Source: Campylobacterales bacterium
GTDB taxonomy: Bacteria > Campylobacterota > Campylobacteria > Campylobacterales > QNZT01
DNA: 18,192 nucleotides
Direction of reading: 5' to 3'
NCBI GenBank assembly: GCA_027080605.1
Contig: JALWRO010000190.1
Coordinates: 1 to 18,192, forward strand
Shown here piece by piece: positions 7,227-15,678 of this stretch. The first letter of the stretch is position 1, and each line of letters opens with the position of its first letter. Made by a program: the position numbers and the translations under genes. The notes under the pieces are model-generated. The model had not been told where the DNA came from and did not search any database. It was given only the letters and a program-made list of their open reading frames with translations.

Positions 7227-7232
7227 TATAAT
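7227..7232 (+). promoter_or_regulatory. TATAAT -10 between pbpC and the alpha-2-macroglobulin gene
   Basis: GGATATAATAC begins 10 bases after the pbpC stop. Transcription would start near 7239, upstream of AAGGAG (7251-7256) and the ATG at 7263. The large gene may therefore have its own promoter in addition to read-through from pbpC. Confidence 0.5.
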
Positions 7233-7262
7233 ACTACAAGCGCACCGTTAAAGGAGTTTCTC

Positions 7263-10200
7263 ATGAAAGCACATCTTTTTACACTTTTACTGCTCTTTTT
7301 CACTTCTCTCTCCGGTGCTGAAAACATACACCTTTCCCTCGAACAAAAAGGTAAAATCTCTACAGATGCGGAGTCGATCTCCTTTCATTTCTCCAAACCG
7401 GTATTTGCACAAAATAAAATAGGAAGTTTTACCTACAAACCACTCCTAAAATGCGACCACGGACTCGAAGGTGCATTTGCATTTACCAACACCGACAAAC
7501 TCAAACTCTACCCGAACACTCCACTGCACGCTTCCACAAAATACACCTGTAAACCCGATCCACTCTTTTTTCACGACACACATAACCAGGGTGTCACTTT
7601 TGAGACAGAGCCTTTCAGACTCAATGAGATGCGTTTTTTCAAAGAGGGTATCGTCCGGCTGGAATTTAACGACGGCATCGACCAAAACTCCCTCCAAAAA
7701 AATCTTTTTCTCTACAAAAAGCAAAAACTTGCCAAAACCGCCTTGCATTACCAACTCACTTGTGATAACCAAAAGCGCGTCTGTCTTGCCAAAATCACCG
7801 AACCGATTTCCGGTGAAACTATCGAAGCGGTTTTAAAAAGAGGGCTGAAAAGCAGCACCGGGAAAATACTTGACAAAAGTTACCGAAACACCTTTGCGGA
7901 AGAAGCGCCTGCCTACAAGCTCGATACCAAACGTAAAGCGATGGCACTCTTTGACAAACCGCGCTACATTGCCCTGCCTGACGGGAGGCTGGGTGTGCGC
8001 TTCTATTTCCCGGGCTATTTTTACAAAGATGAAAATCCGCTCAAACCCTTTGTAAAAATTGACGGCATTGCACAATTTTCGCTGACCGATGTCCGGTATA
8101 TACCCTATGAGGAGCGAAAAGCACACCATCTTCATGACAAAAGCCAGACCTATGTCGATATTATCGCCGACTTCAAACCGCAGCACAGCTATCGGATTAC
8201 GCTCAAAAAAGGGCTGAAAGACAGTTACGAATATCAGCTGCGAAAAGATATTCACTTTCAAGTTACCATGGGAGACCGCAAAAGCGCACTGCATTTTGAA
8301 GAGAAAAAGCCCTACCTCTCTTCCAGCGGAGAGATCGGTTTTGAGAGTGTCAATCTCGATACCGTGACGATGATTGTCCAGAAGATTCCGGATTTCAACT
8401 ACCGCTACTTTATCAACTTTCAGAAAGGCGATACCAAAAAAGTGGTCAAAGCGGCAACCGAAGTTTTCTCCAAAAAACTCACCCTTACCAATCAAAAAAA
8501 CCGCTTTGTTAAACACCGCTTTTCACTCAAAAGCCTGACAAAACGCTACAAAAGCGGCATCTTCCGCATCGTAATGCGCTTTGGCAAACATACCGTCGAA
8601 AAGATTGTCTATCTCAGCGACATCGGTATTACCGCAAAAATCAGCAAAGATCAGGCATTTGTCTCACTGGCAAGCCTGAGCACCACCCAACCCGTTGCCC
8701 ATGCCAAAGTAGAGATTTTCTCCGACAAAAACGCCCTGTTGGCATCGGGAGAGAGTGACAGTGACGGTATCTGCATTATCTCCCAAAAAGATCTGGCGCT
8801 CAAAAATCCGGCAAGTGTGGTTGTCCAAACAGCGGATGATCGCAATTTTCTCGTATTGAACACTCCGAAAAACAAGGCAAAAATACTGCAAAAAGCGTCT
8901 ATCGCTGACAAATACAAAGCGTGGATCTACCTGCAAAGTGAAATCATCCGCCCCGGAAGCGATGCGAAGATGTTTATTGTCCTCAAAGACAAGATGTACC
9001 ACAGTGCACAAAACCTCCCTGTTCAAATTCACATCAGCGCACCTGACTTCACCACGATCTACAAAGCGGCGCAAACCTGCGATGATCTGGGCACTATCGT
9101 TCTCACTCTCGATATTCCCGAATCATACAAAACCGGTCGTTATACCGTTGAAGTGAAGCTGGGAAAACACGTGCTGGGCACCAAACACTTTTTTGTCGAA
9201 AGCTTTCTGCCGCAACAGATCAAAACAGAGATTTTTACCGATAAAAATGACTTTTACCGACACGAACCCGTCACCGGTCACATCAAAAGCCGCTATCTCT
9301 TCGGCGCACCTGCCACAGGACTCAGTGTGGAAGCATCACTTACCGCTGTATCCAAAGCCTACACACCCAAAAACTATCAAGGGTACAGTTTTATCGATAT
9401 GACCAAAGAGCAGGAGAACAAAACCACCTATATCGACAGAGTTCATGAACTGACCCTCGACCAAAACGGCGAAGCAACTTTTTACTTTCCGACCAAACCC
9501 GATCAATATGTCCCCTCCATCCTGAACGGTCAAATCAAAATGACACTTTTTGACGACGGGAAAGAAGTTTCAGCGTATAAAAACATCACTATTTACTCTT
9601 ATGCACAGATGGCGGGGCTGAAGATTCTCACCCCGACACTGGAAACCGGAGAAACACTCAAAGCCCATACACTCCTGCTCGATCCCAAAACCGGCAAAAC
9701 CCTCAAGCGCACCCTTCAGGCAAGCCTCAAAAAGATTGTATGGCACTACTTTTACGACGAGAGAGGTTTTTACAAATGGGAAAAAGAGTTGACGGAAATC
9801 GCCCGTTTTCAAGTCACCGCCGGGGAGACAATCACCCGAAAGATGGATGCCGGAGGAGATTATATTCTCGAAGTGGCGGATCTGTTAACAGGACACCGCG
9901 CATCGGAACAGTTTAGCGTACGCGGCTGGGACTATGAAAACATCTCCCCGACAAAAGAGATCGGCAAAGTACAGATAGAGACAGACGATATCCCCTATTC
10001 CCGAAACGATACGCTGCAAGTCAAACTCAAATCGCCCATTCTTCAGGGAAGAGTGCTTGTCACACTGGAGGGAGAGAAAGTTGTTTTTCATAAAGTAATC
10101 ATGATGAAACAGGGTACGGCATCACTCGATATACCGCTTGATTTTCCGCTTGGAGAAGGTCTCTATCTGAGCGCGACCGTTGTCAGAGACAGTGCAAAAC

Positions 10201-12635
10201 CCGCTACGCTTATCCCCTACCGTGCGTGGGGAGAGAAGTTTATCAAAGCAGACCGCTCGGTACACAAACTCAACCTCACCGTAGAGACGCCAAAGGTTGC
10301 ACACTCCCATGAAACCGTTACCATCTCTGTCAATTGCGACGAAGAGGCTTATCTGATCGTCTCTGTGGCAGATGAAGGGATATTGCAGATTATCGGGCAA
10401 AAGCCGCCCCGTCCGTTTGACTTTTTTACACGCACCCCACCGCAGCACGTTGTACTTTACGACCTCTACGACCGACTGATGCACTATCAGACCAGCGGAA
10501 AACTGCTGGAATTTGGCGCAGGAGATGAGCTTGAGGCTGTTATGGCAAGAAAACACCTCGCACCCAAGAATGCTGCGAAACGCGTAAAACCCTTCATGTA
10601 CTGGTCAGGGCTGATCAAAACCGATGCTAATGGGTTTGCCACGGTGGATTTGACCATTCCGCAGTTCAACGGCAATGCCAAAGTAACGGCAATCGCCCTG
10701 ACACGCGACCGCATCGGTGCAGCTTCTGCCGATCTGACGGTACGCGATGACATCGTTCTTAAACCCGCATACCCGCGATTTATACTCTCCGGCGATCACA
10801 TAGAGATTCCGCTGCGTCTTTTCAATACGACGCAAAAAGCGCAGACCGTGACGCTGAAAAGCAGTACCTCCAAAGGTGTTTCACTGACGCATTTGCCGCA
10901 GACTGTTTCGCTGCAACCCAAAACTTCCAAAGTTATCACCGCCGTACTCACTGCCCTCTTCCCTGAAAAAGGAGAGGTCAATATCACTGCCGAAACCGGA
11001 CAAAAAAGCTTCCTGCACAAGGTGGAGCTGCCGGTCTATACCGCCAACACTCTTCAGAGCAAAGTTTATCGGGGAGAGAGCAAAAAAAGCGTTACACTGC
11101 ATATTCCCAAAGTCTATTTCTCCAAAGAGGGTACCAAAGTGAAAATCACCCTTGCCAAAACCTATCTGGCGCAACTGGGCAACACACTTGACGACCTCAT
11201 CCGCTACCCTTACGGCTGTACGGAACAGACCGCTTCACGACTGATGGCACTCTTTTACATGAAATCTGTTTTGCAAAACGATCAGAGTGATTACGCAAAA
11301 GCGTTGCTAAATGATCGCAAACGTTTTATTTATGAAGGTATCCGAAAACTGGCAAACCTGCAACGTGAAAACGGCGACTTCGCTTACTGGAAACCCTACG
11401 GCGAAGTTAACCCTTACGCCTCTCTCTATGCATCCGATCTGCTGCTCACCCTCAAAAAAGAAGGCTTCGACGTACCACAGACCGTTAGTGGAAAAATCTA
11501 CACTGCCCTTCATGAAATCGCCGAACAGGGACGAAGTTACGAGCATATCAAATACAGTAATTTAGACCGTCTTTATGCCGCATGGATACTCTCCGAAGAA
11601 GACCGCCTTCCCGACAGCGTCTGTAATGCACTTTACGACAACCGTATCTACAATGACAAAAATATCCTCTCGCTCTATATGATGGCGGCAGTCGCGAAAA
11701 AATGCCATATGCGAACCGTGTTACAGACACTGAACCAAAAAATTCAAAAGTTCAACCTCTCCACACTGCCGAATTACCGGCATCGCGGCGGAGACTTCTA
11801 CTCCAGAGCCAGAGACCTCGCCTTTGCCCTTTACCTGCATCTGAAACTTTTCGGGAAAGACAAAAAAGCGTTTGCGCTGCTTGAAAAGACAGCCGCACAT
11901 TTTGATACATTGCGCTCCACACAGGAAAAGGCATTTGTCCTCAGAGCCGTCTCAGCCTATTACCAAAACGAATCAGCCGGAAATATCGACACGGTCGTCA
12001 CCTATAACGGAAAAACCAAAGAGCTTTCCAAACCGGGTACCTTTTTTGATACCCTGACAAGCGATACCATTACCATCAATCCCAAAGGCAAACTGCTCAA
12101 CTACGCTGTGGAAGTCTCAGGCTATCTGCCCCGGTCCGTCAATCTTCATGAAAAGAAAAAGAAGAAGCCGCTGACAATTCAAACAGCCTTTGTCACCAAA
12201 GAAGGGAAAAGCGTCAATTTAACCCATTTAAAACAGGGAGATCTGCTCTATGAGAAAGTGACGCTGACCAATATAAACAAGCTCGACAATATCGTCGTGG
12301 TGCAGCGAATACCGGCATGTTTTGAGATCAAAAACGAACGACTCGACCAAACTGTACGACCCAAAGCGGTACAAAACAGCCAAAATTTCAACCCAGCCTA
12401 CCAGGATATACGCGATGACCGCCTGCTCACGTTTATCGACCTTCCGGAGGGATCACACTTTTACAACAAGAATCGTAAACTGACCCAAAAAGCGCCAAAC
12501 ATCACCACTTTTTACACACCCATTCGTGTTACCGAAAAAGGGACGTGTCAAATGCCGTCCACCTTTTGCGAAGCGATGTATGACAGCAGAATTTACGACT
12601 ATTCCAAACTGGCAGAAAGTGTGAAAGTTGAGTAA
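7263..12635 (+). CDS. yfhM: Bacterial alpha-2-macroglobulin (YfhM-like), thioester type
   Basis: The product has 1790 residues, somewhat longer than E. coli YfhM (about 1650). Proteins of this family trap proteases in the periplasm: cleavage of a bait region triggers a reactive thioester. The N-terminus is a signal peptide ending SLSGA before ENIHL. It lacks the lipobox Cys that anchors E. coli YfhM. Many macroglobulin-like beta domains follow. Near residues 1085-1135 comes a charged linker (MARKHLAPKNAAKRVK) and then MYWSGLIKTDANGFATV, the signature entering the A2M domain. The thioester is intact as GCTEQ, with Cys1319 and Gln1322, followed by the helical thioester domain. The C-terminal receptor-like domain has VQRIPACFEIKNERL. 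AAGGAG at 7251-7256 supports the start. Linkage to pbpC suggests the pair protects or repairs the wall after breach by foreign proteases and lytic enzymes. Confidence 0.93.
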   Translation: MKAHLFTLLLLFFTSLSGAENIHLSLEQKGKISTDAESISFHFSKPVFAQNKIGSFTYKPLLKCDHGLEGAFAFTNTDKLKLYPNTPLHASTKYTCKPDPLFFHDTHNQGVTFETEPFRLNEMRFFKEGIVRLEFNDGIDQNSLQKNLFLYKKQKLAKTALHYQLTCDNQKRVCLAKITEPISGETIEAVLKRGLKSSTGKILDKSYRNTFAEEAPAYKLDTKRKAMALFDKPRYIALPDGRLGVRFYFPGYFYKDENPLKPFVKIDGIAQFSLTDVRYIPYEERKAHHLHDKSQTYVDIIADFKPQHSYRITLKKGLKDSYEYQLRKDIHFQVTMGDRKSALHFEEKKPYLSSSGEIGFESVNLDTVTMIVQKIPDFNYRYFINFQKGDTKKVVKAATEVFSKKLTLTNQKNRFVKHRFSLKSLTKRYKSGIFRIVMRFGKHTVEKIVYLSDIGITAKISKDQAFVSLASLSTTQPVAHAKVEIFSDKNALLASGESDSDGICIISQKDLALKNPASVVVQTADDRNFLVLNTPKNKAKILQKASIADKYKAWIYLQSEIIRPGSDAKMFIVLKDKMYHSAQNLPVQIHISAPDFTTIYKAAQTCDDLGTIVLTLDIPESYKTGRYTVEVKLGKHVLGTKHFFVESFLPQQIKTEIFTDKNDFYRHEPVTGHIKSRYLFGAPATGLSVEASLTAVSKAYTPKNYQGYSFIDMTKEQENKTTYIDRVHELTLDQNGEATFYFPTKPDQYVPSILNGQIKMTLFDDGKEVSAYKNITIYSYAQMAGLKILTPTLETGETLKAHTLLLDPKTGKTLKRTLQASLKKIVWHYFYDERGFYKWEKELTEIARFQVTAGETITRKMDAGGDYILEVADLLTGHRASEQFSVRGWDYENISPTKEIGKVQIETDDIPYSRNDTLQVKLKSPILQGRVLVTLEGEKVVFHKVIMMKQGTASLDIPLDFPLGEGLYLSATVVRDSAKPATLIPYRAWGEKFIKADRSVHKLNLTVETPKVAHSHETVTISVNCDEEAYLIVSVADEGILQIIGQKPPRPFDFFTRTPPQHVVLYDLYDRLMHYQTSGKLLEFGAGDELEAVMARKHLAPKNAAKRVKPFMYWSGLIKTDANGFATVDLTIPQFNGNAKVTAIALTRDRIGAASADLTVRDDIVLKPAYPRFILSGDHIEIPLRLFNTTQKAQTVTLKSSTSKGVSLTHLPQTVSLQPKTSKVITAVLTALFPEKGEVNITAETGQKSFLHKVELPVYTANTLQSKVYRGESKKSVTLHIPKVYFSKEGTKVKITLAKTYLAQLGNTLDDLIRYPYGCTEQTASRLMALFYMKSVLQNDQSDYAKALLNDRKRFIYEGIRKLANLQRENGDFAYWKPYGEVNPYASLYASDLLLTLKKEGFDVPQTVSGKIYTALHEIAEQGRSYEHIKYSNLDRLYAAWILSEEDRLPDSVCNALYDNRIYNDKNILSLYMMAAVAKKCHMRTVLQTLNQKIQKFNLSTLPNYRHRGGDFYSRARDLAFALYLHLKLFGKDKKAFALLEKTAAHFDTLRSTQEKAFVLRAVSAYYQNESAGNIDTVVTYNGKTKELSKPGTFFDTLTSDTITINPKGKLLNYAVEVSGYLPRSVNLHEKKKKKPLTIQTAFVTKEGKSVNLTHLKQGDLLYEKVTLTNINKLDNIVVVQRIPACFEIKNERLDQTVRPKAVQNSQNFNPAYQDIRDDRLLTFIDLPEGSHFYNKNRKLTQKAPNITTFYTPIRVTEKGTCQMPSTFCEAMYDSRIYDYSKLAESVKVE

Positions 12636-12639
12636 AAGA

Positions 12640-13218
12640 TCAGGAGTTTTCGGTTATCATTAATTCCAAAAACTCCTCCCGCAATATACCCCAGTCGTGT
12701 AAATCATAATAGTAGCCGTTTTTGAGAAAATGTTGTCGTCTGATCCCTTCATGTAACATACCCACTTTTTGAAGCACTCGCCCTGATGCAGGATTGGTAT
12801 GAAGATGGACAGCATTGATACGGTGCACTTCCAGAGATTCAAAAGCAAACTGCATCACTGCACGCAGTGCCTCGGGAACATACCCCTGTGACCAGTAAGG
12901 TTTGGCAATCCAGTAACCGGCAGTCGCATGGTTGTGTGCATGGCACATATCCAGATCAACCATCCCCATAAATACTTTATCTGATTTATCGGAAATCACC
13001 ATATGCAAAACTTCATTGTCGAGATAATCCTGCCGACATTTGATAACCCACTCTTTTGCCGTATCCAGTGTATAGGGATACGGCATAGAGGAGAGTCCTC
13101 TGGAGATATCAGGATCATTGGCAAGTTCCGCCAGACGCGTAATATCGGAGTCTTCAATACTTCGCAGAATCAGCCGCTCGGTTTTCAGCACAGGAAATGT
13201 TTCGGGAAATTTTTTCAT
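12640..13218 (-). CDS. GNAT acetyltransferase, RimJ/RimL-like
   Basis: The product has 192 residues and one GNAT domain. It starts with LKTERLILRSIEDSD, the usual opening of the RimJ/RimL (ribosomal-protein N-acetyltransferase) group. The acetyl-CoA loop is YWSQGYVPEAL, where QGYVPEA corresponds to the Q/R-x-x-G-x-G/A motif. NPASGRVLQKVGMLHEG near the C-terminus is the conserved last motif. Related proteins acetylate N-terminal alanine, amino acids, antibiotics or small amines, so the substrate cannot be read from sequence. It starts 3 bases after the nspC stop and is the last gene of the minus-strand operon, so a polyamine or metabolite substrate is possible. Its stop lies 4 bases from the convergent alpha-2-macroglobulin stop. 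Confidence 0.85.
   Translation of the reverse strand: MKKFPETFPVLKTERLILRSIEDSDITRLAELANDPDISRGLSSMPYPYTLDTAKEWVIKCRQDYLDNEVLHMVISDKSDKVFMGMVDLDMCHAHNHATAGYWIAKPYWSQGYVPEALRAVMQFAFESLEVHRINAVHLHTNPASGRVLQKVGMLHEGIRRQHFLKNGYYYDLHDWGILREEFLELMITENS
12642..12677 (-). terminator. Inverted repeat at the convergent gene junction, possible terminator
   Basis: AGGAGTTTT (12642-12650) and AAAACTCCT (12669-12677) are exact 9-bp inverted repeats with an 18-base loop. They overlap the last codons of the acetyltransferase gene. On the minus strand the hairpin is followed by GATCTTTTACTC, a weak T-run. On the plus strand no T-run follows. It may help to end the minus-strand operon. Confidence 0.35.
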
Positions 13219-13221
13219 CTG

Positions 13222-14340
13222 TTAATTTCTTCTCTCATATGCGTCATATCCAAACTCCCGCACCACTTCAATAGTACCGTCCTTTTTCATGATGGCAAGA
13301 TCCGGGAGTTTGATACCGTTAAAAGTCGTATTTTTGACAATGGTATAGTGAATCTGATCTTCAAAAATAATCTTATCCCCCACCTGAAGCGGTTTGTCAA
13401 AAGAGTAGTCACCCATAATATCCCCCGCCAGGCAAGTATTTCCGGCAAGACGGTACGTATGTGCTTTCTCCCCTGCTTTTCCAGCACCCCGCACCTCTGC
13501 ACGATAAGGCATGAGGATAGTATCGGGCATATGGGCTTCGGCAGAAGTGTCGAGGATGGCGATATCCATACCGTTGTAGACAATATCGAGCACAGTGGCG
13601 ACCAGCACCCCCGTCTGCCACCCCACTGCTTCGCCGGGTTCGAGATAGACTTCGACACCGTATCTCTCTTTAAAATCACGTATCAGACTGATCAGTTTTT
13701 CGACATCGTACCCCTCTTTGGTAATATGATGCCCTCCTCCGAAATTGATCCACTGCATACGGGAAATATATTTGCCGAACTTCGCTTCAAAACCTGCCAA
13801 AACACTTTCCAGTTCATCTGCGCCCTGTTCACAAAGCGCATGAAAATGCAATCCTTCGATTCCTTCTAAAAACGCTTCATGAAAAGCCTCTTTCGTAATC
13901 CCCAGACGACTGTAGGCAGCACACGGATTGTACATATCTGTCGGAGAAGCGGAGACTTCAGGGTTAATACGCAACCCGCATGACACTTTCCCAAGGGCTT
14001 TCTCTTTATACTTTTGCCACTGCGCGAAGGAGTTAAACACCAGATGGTGACTCAGCGAGATAATTTCATCAATCTCATCCTCTTTGAACGCCGGTGCGTA
14101 CGTATGCACCTCTCTGCCCACTTTTTCAGCAGCATATTTCGCTTCATGAAGTCCGCTGGCACAGCAACCGTGGAGGTATTTCGCCACCATATCCATCGCC
14201 CCGCTGAAGGCAAATCCTTTCAGTGCCAGTAAAATCTTCGCACCGCTTCGTTTTTGCACGAAATCAAGCAACTGAAGATTCTTCTTCAGCTTCTCCTCTT
14301 CCATCACATAAAGCGGTGTTTGCAGGTTTTCAATATCCAT
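13222..14340 (-). CDS. nspC: Carboxynorspermidine/carboxyspermidine decarboxylase
   Basis: This PLP enzyme decarboxylates carboxyspermidine or carboxynorspermidine, the last step of the alternative (aspartate-semialdehyde-dependent) polyamine route used by Campylobacterota. The product has 372 residues, with an alanine-racemase/ornithine-decarboxylase fold. PLP lysine is Lys41 in LLALKGFA. HFHALCEQ and NFGGGHHITKEGYD line the cofactor site. YLEPGEAVGW is the PLP-phosphate region, and GNTCLAGD carries Cys303, equivalent to the catalytic cysteine of the decarboxylase family. The start overlaps the upstream kinase gene by 11 bases and no Shine-Dalgarno is visible, so translation is probably coupled. 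The partner dehydrogenase (CASDH/CANSDH) is not in this window. Confidence 0.92.
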   Translation of the reverse strand: MDIENLQTPLYVMEEEKLKKNLQLLDFVQKRSGAKILLALKGFAFSGAMDMVAKYLHGCCASGLHEAKYAAEKVGREVHTYAPAFKEDEIDEIISLSHHLVFNSFAQWQKYKEKALGKVSCGLRINPEVSASPTDMYNPCAAYSRLGITKEAFHEAFLEGIEGLHFHALCEQGADELESVLAGFEAKFGKYISRMQWINFGGGHHITKEGYDVEKLISLIRDFKERYGVEVYLEPGEAVGWQTGVLVATVLDIVYNGMDIAILDTSAEAHMPDTILMPYRAEVRGAGKAGEKAHTYRLAGNTCLAGDIMGDYSFDKPLQVGDKIIFEDQIHYTIVKNTTFNGIKLPDLAIMKKDGTIEVVREFGYDAYERRN

Positions 14341-15163
14341 ATTTTGTCAATATACGCTCGATATAAGGTAAATACCCCTCTCCAAAAGCCCGCAGATGCA
14401 CCAGATAGGGATAGAGGTTGTAAATATCCGCCCGCACTTCCACAAAGTCATCTTCAATCGGATAGAGTTTTCGGTAGTGTTCAAAAAAACGGTCACCAAA
14501 GGTATTGAACATCATGATGAACGCCAGATCCACTTCATGATGCCCGTAATAAAGCGCCGGATCGATAAACGCCGCCACCTCTCCCCGGTGAATCAAAACA
14601 TTGCCGCTCCAGACATCTCCGTGCAGCAAAGAGGAGTGTTTGGGTTCGATAAGATATTTGTCCAACTCGTCACAAAGCGCGATCAGCCGAACATAAGTCT
14701 CTTCGGGCAACTGCTCTTCCGTAAACGCTTTGGTACCGAAATCCAGCAAACGTTCGCGTTTGAAAAACTCTATCCACGAATCGTACTGTGGATTGTGCTG
14801 TACATAGGGACCAATCACGGTATCGTCTACAAATCCGAAACCATACTCCCAACTGATCCGGTGCAGATTTGCCAGATGCATCGCCGCATCAGCTTCGGCA
14901 TCGAGCTGGTCGAGTTCATCGTGCGGAATAAACTCGCTCAGCAATATTTCCCCCTCCCGCTTGTATATTTTGGGGATCGGCAATGTTGTGTTATCATGAA
15001 GATACTCATACATCAGCTCTTCACTCTCCACCAAAAACGGCTCCACAGCCACTTTGGCGACAATTTTATGATCACAGTTGTAGAGCGCCGTGGAGCTGCT
15101 TTGTGTAATCAGCTGGCAGTGGTCAATCGGCTTTCCCAGAATTTGCGCGACTTTTTCTTTCAT
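14330..15163 (-). CDS. Fructosamine/ketosamine 3-kinase family protein
   Basis: The product has 277 residues with an aminoglycoside-phosphotransferase-like fold. The catalytic loop is HGDVWSGNV (His181, Asp183, Asn188) and the metal-binding Asp201 lies in FIDPALYYGHHEVDLA. The DPA-x-x-Y-G-x-x-E-x-DLA pattern is diagnostic of the fructosamine-kinase family (FN3K, E. coli YniA) rather than antibiotic kinases. Such enzymes phosphorylate C3 of sugar adducts on protein lysines. The adduct then falls off, which repairs glycated proteins. Bacterial members often prefer ribulosamines and erythrulosamines. It is the first gene of the minus-strand operon with nspC and the acetyltransferase. It diverges from a LMW-phosphatase gene, a known partner for this kinase family. 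The ATG at 15163 has AGGA (15177-15174) at 10-base spacing. Confidence 0.88.
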   Translation of the reverse strand: MKEKVAQILGKPIDHCQLITQSSSTALYNCDHKIVAKVAVEPFLVESEELMYEYLHDNTTLPIPKIYKREGEILLSEFIPHDELDQLDAEADAAMHLANLHRISWEYGFGFVDDTVIGPYVQHNPQYDSWIEFFKRERLLDFGTKAFTEEQLPEETYVRLIALCDELDKYLIEPKHSSLLHGDVWSGNVLIHRGEVAAFIDPALYYGHHEVDLAFIMMFNTFGDRFFEHYRKLYPIEDDFVEVRADIYNLYPYLVHLRAFGEGYLPYIERILTKYGY

Positions 15164-15203
15164 GCTTAAGGTATCCTATGTTACTTTTATAACTTTTTTT
15201 TAC

Positions 15204-15210
15204 TATTATA
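15204..15210. promoter_or_regulatory. Overlapping divergent -10 elements
   Basis: TATTATA reads as TATTAT on the plus strand (15204-15209) for the phosphatase operon. On the minus strand it reads as TATAAT (15210-15205) for the kinase-nspC operon. Predicted starts are about 15216 (plus) and 15198 (minus), with leaders of roughly 20 and 35 bases. A T8 run lies just upstream on the plus strand. Two overlapping -10 boxes in a 71-base intergenic region imply that the two operons compete or are co-regulated. Confidence 0.55.
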
Positions 15211-15234
15211 CCAAAAAAAGCAAAAGGATACGTC

Positions 15235-15678
15235 ATGAAGTCAATTCTCTTTGTCTGCCTCGGGAATATCTGCCGCTCACCGCTGGCGGAAGGTATCGCC
15301 CGAAAAATTGCAGACGATTATCAACTTGCTGTTAAAATCGATTCGGCAGGTACCGGACACTGGCATGTCGGAGAAACGCCCTGTGAAAACTCTGTCAAAG
15401 TAGCGCATATGAACGGTGTCGATATCCAAAATCTTCGCGCGCGTCAAATTCACTATAACGATACCGGTTTTTCTCATATCGTGGCGATGGACAGGCAAAA
15501 CTATCAGGATTTACAAGATTTAGGATTTAAAAATATCTACCTTATCGGTGATTACGGCAATCTCAACGGTGCGGATATTCCCGACCCCTGGTTCTTCAAC
15601 GGTTTTGAGGGCTTTCATAAAGTATATGCTATGTTGGAACAATCTATACAAGAGTTCATGAAAAAGGAAATAGTATGA
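15235..15678 (+). CDS. Low-molecular-weight protein-tyrosine-phosphatase family protein
   Basis: The product has 147 residues, the family's usual size. The P-loop is CLGNICRSP with nucleophile Cys8, Arg14 and Ser15. The general acid is Asp117 in IPDPWF. These residues make it a catalytically intact LMW-PTP. Members dephosphorylate phosphotyrosine proteins such as bacterial tyrosine kinases. Some act on ribulosamine-5-phosphate or related sugar-phosphate adducts on proteins. Because the divergent neighbour is a fructosamine-kinase-family protein, I infer the second role is likely here. No bacterial tyrosine kinase gene is present nearby. AAGGA (15224-15228) lies 6 bases before the ATG. The 3' end overlaps the next gene by ATGA. 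Confidence 0.92.
   Translation: MKSILFVCLGNICRSPLAEGIARKIADDYQLAVKIDSAGTGHWHVGETPCENSVKVAHMNGVDIQNLRARQIHYNDTGFSHIVAMDRQNYQDLQDLGFKNIYLIGDYGNLNGADIPDPWFFNGFEGFHKVYAMLEQSIQEFMKKEIV

Noticed and set aside
13003..13869. Plus-strand open frame of 288 codons opposite nspC and the acetyltransferase
   Set aside because: It spans two genes with clear family motifs on the other strand; no domain is recognisable.
14396..15169. Plus-strand open frame of 257 codons opposite the fructosamine-kinase-family gene
   Set aside because: It is the mirror of a gene with an intact kinase catalytic loop; its translation shows no family features.
15171..15231. Inverted repeat GTATCCT / AGGATAC between the divergent starts
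   Set aside because: Each arm is essentially the AGGA ribosome site of one of the divergent genes plus chance TAC, so an operator is not needed to explain it.
15235..15678. Arsenate reductase (ArsC, LMW-PTP fold) instead of phosphatase
   Set aside because: The CLGNICRSP loop and DPW acid motif fit LMW phosphatases; the additional ArsC cysteine pair is not present and no ars genes are nearby.
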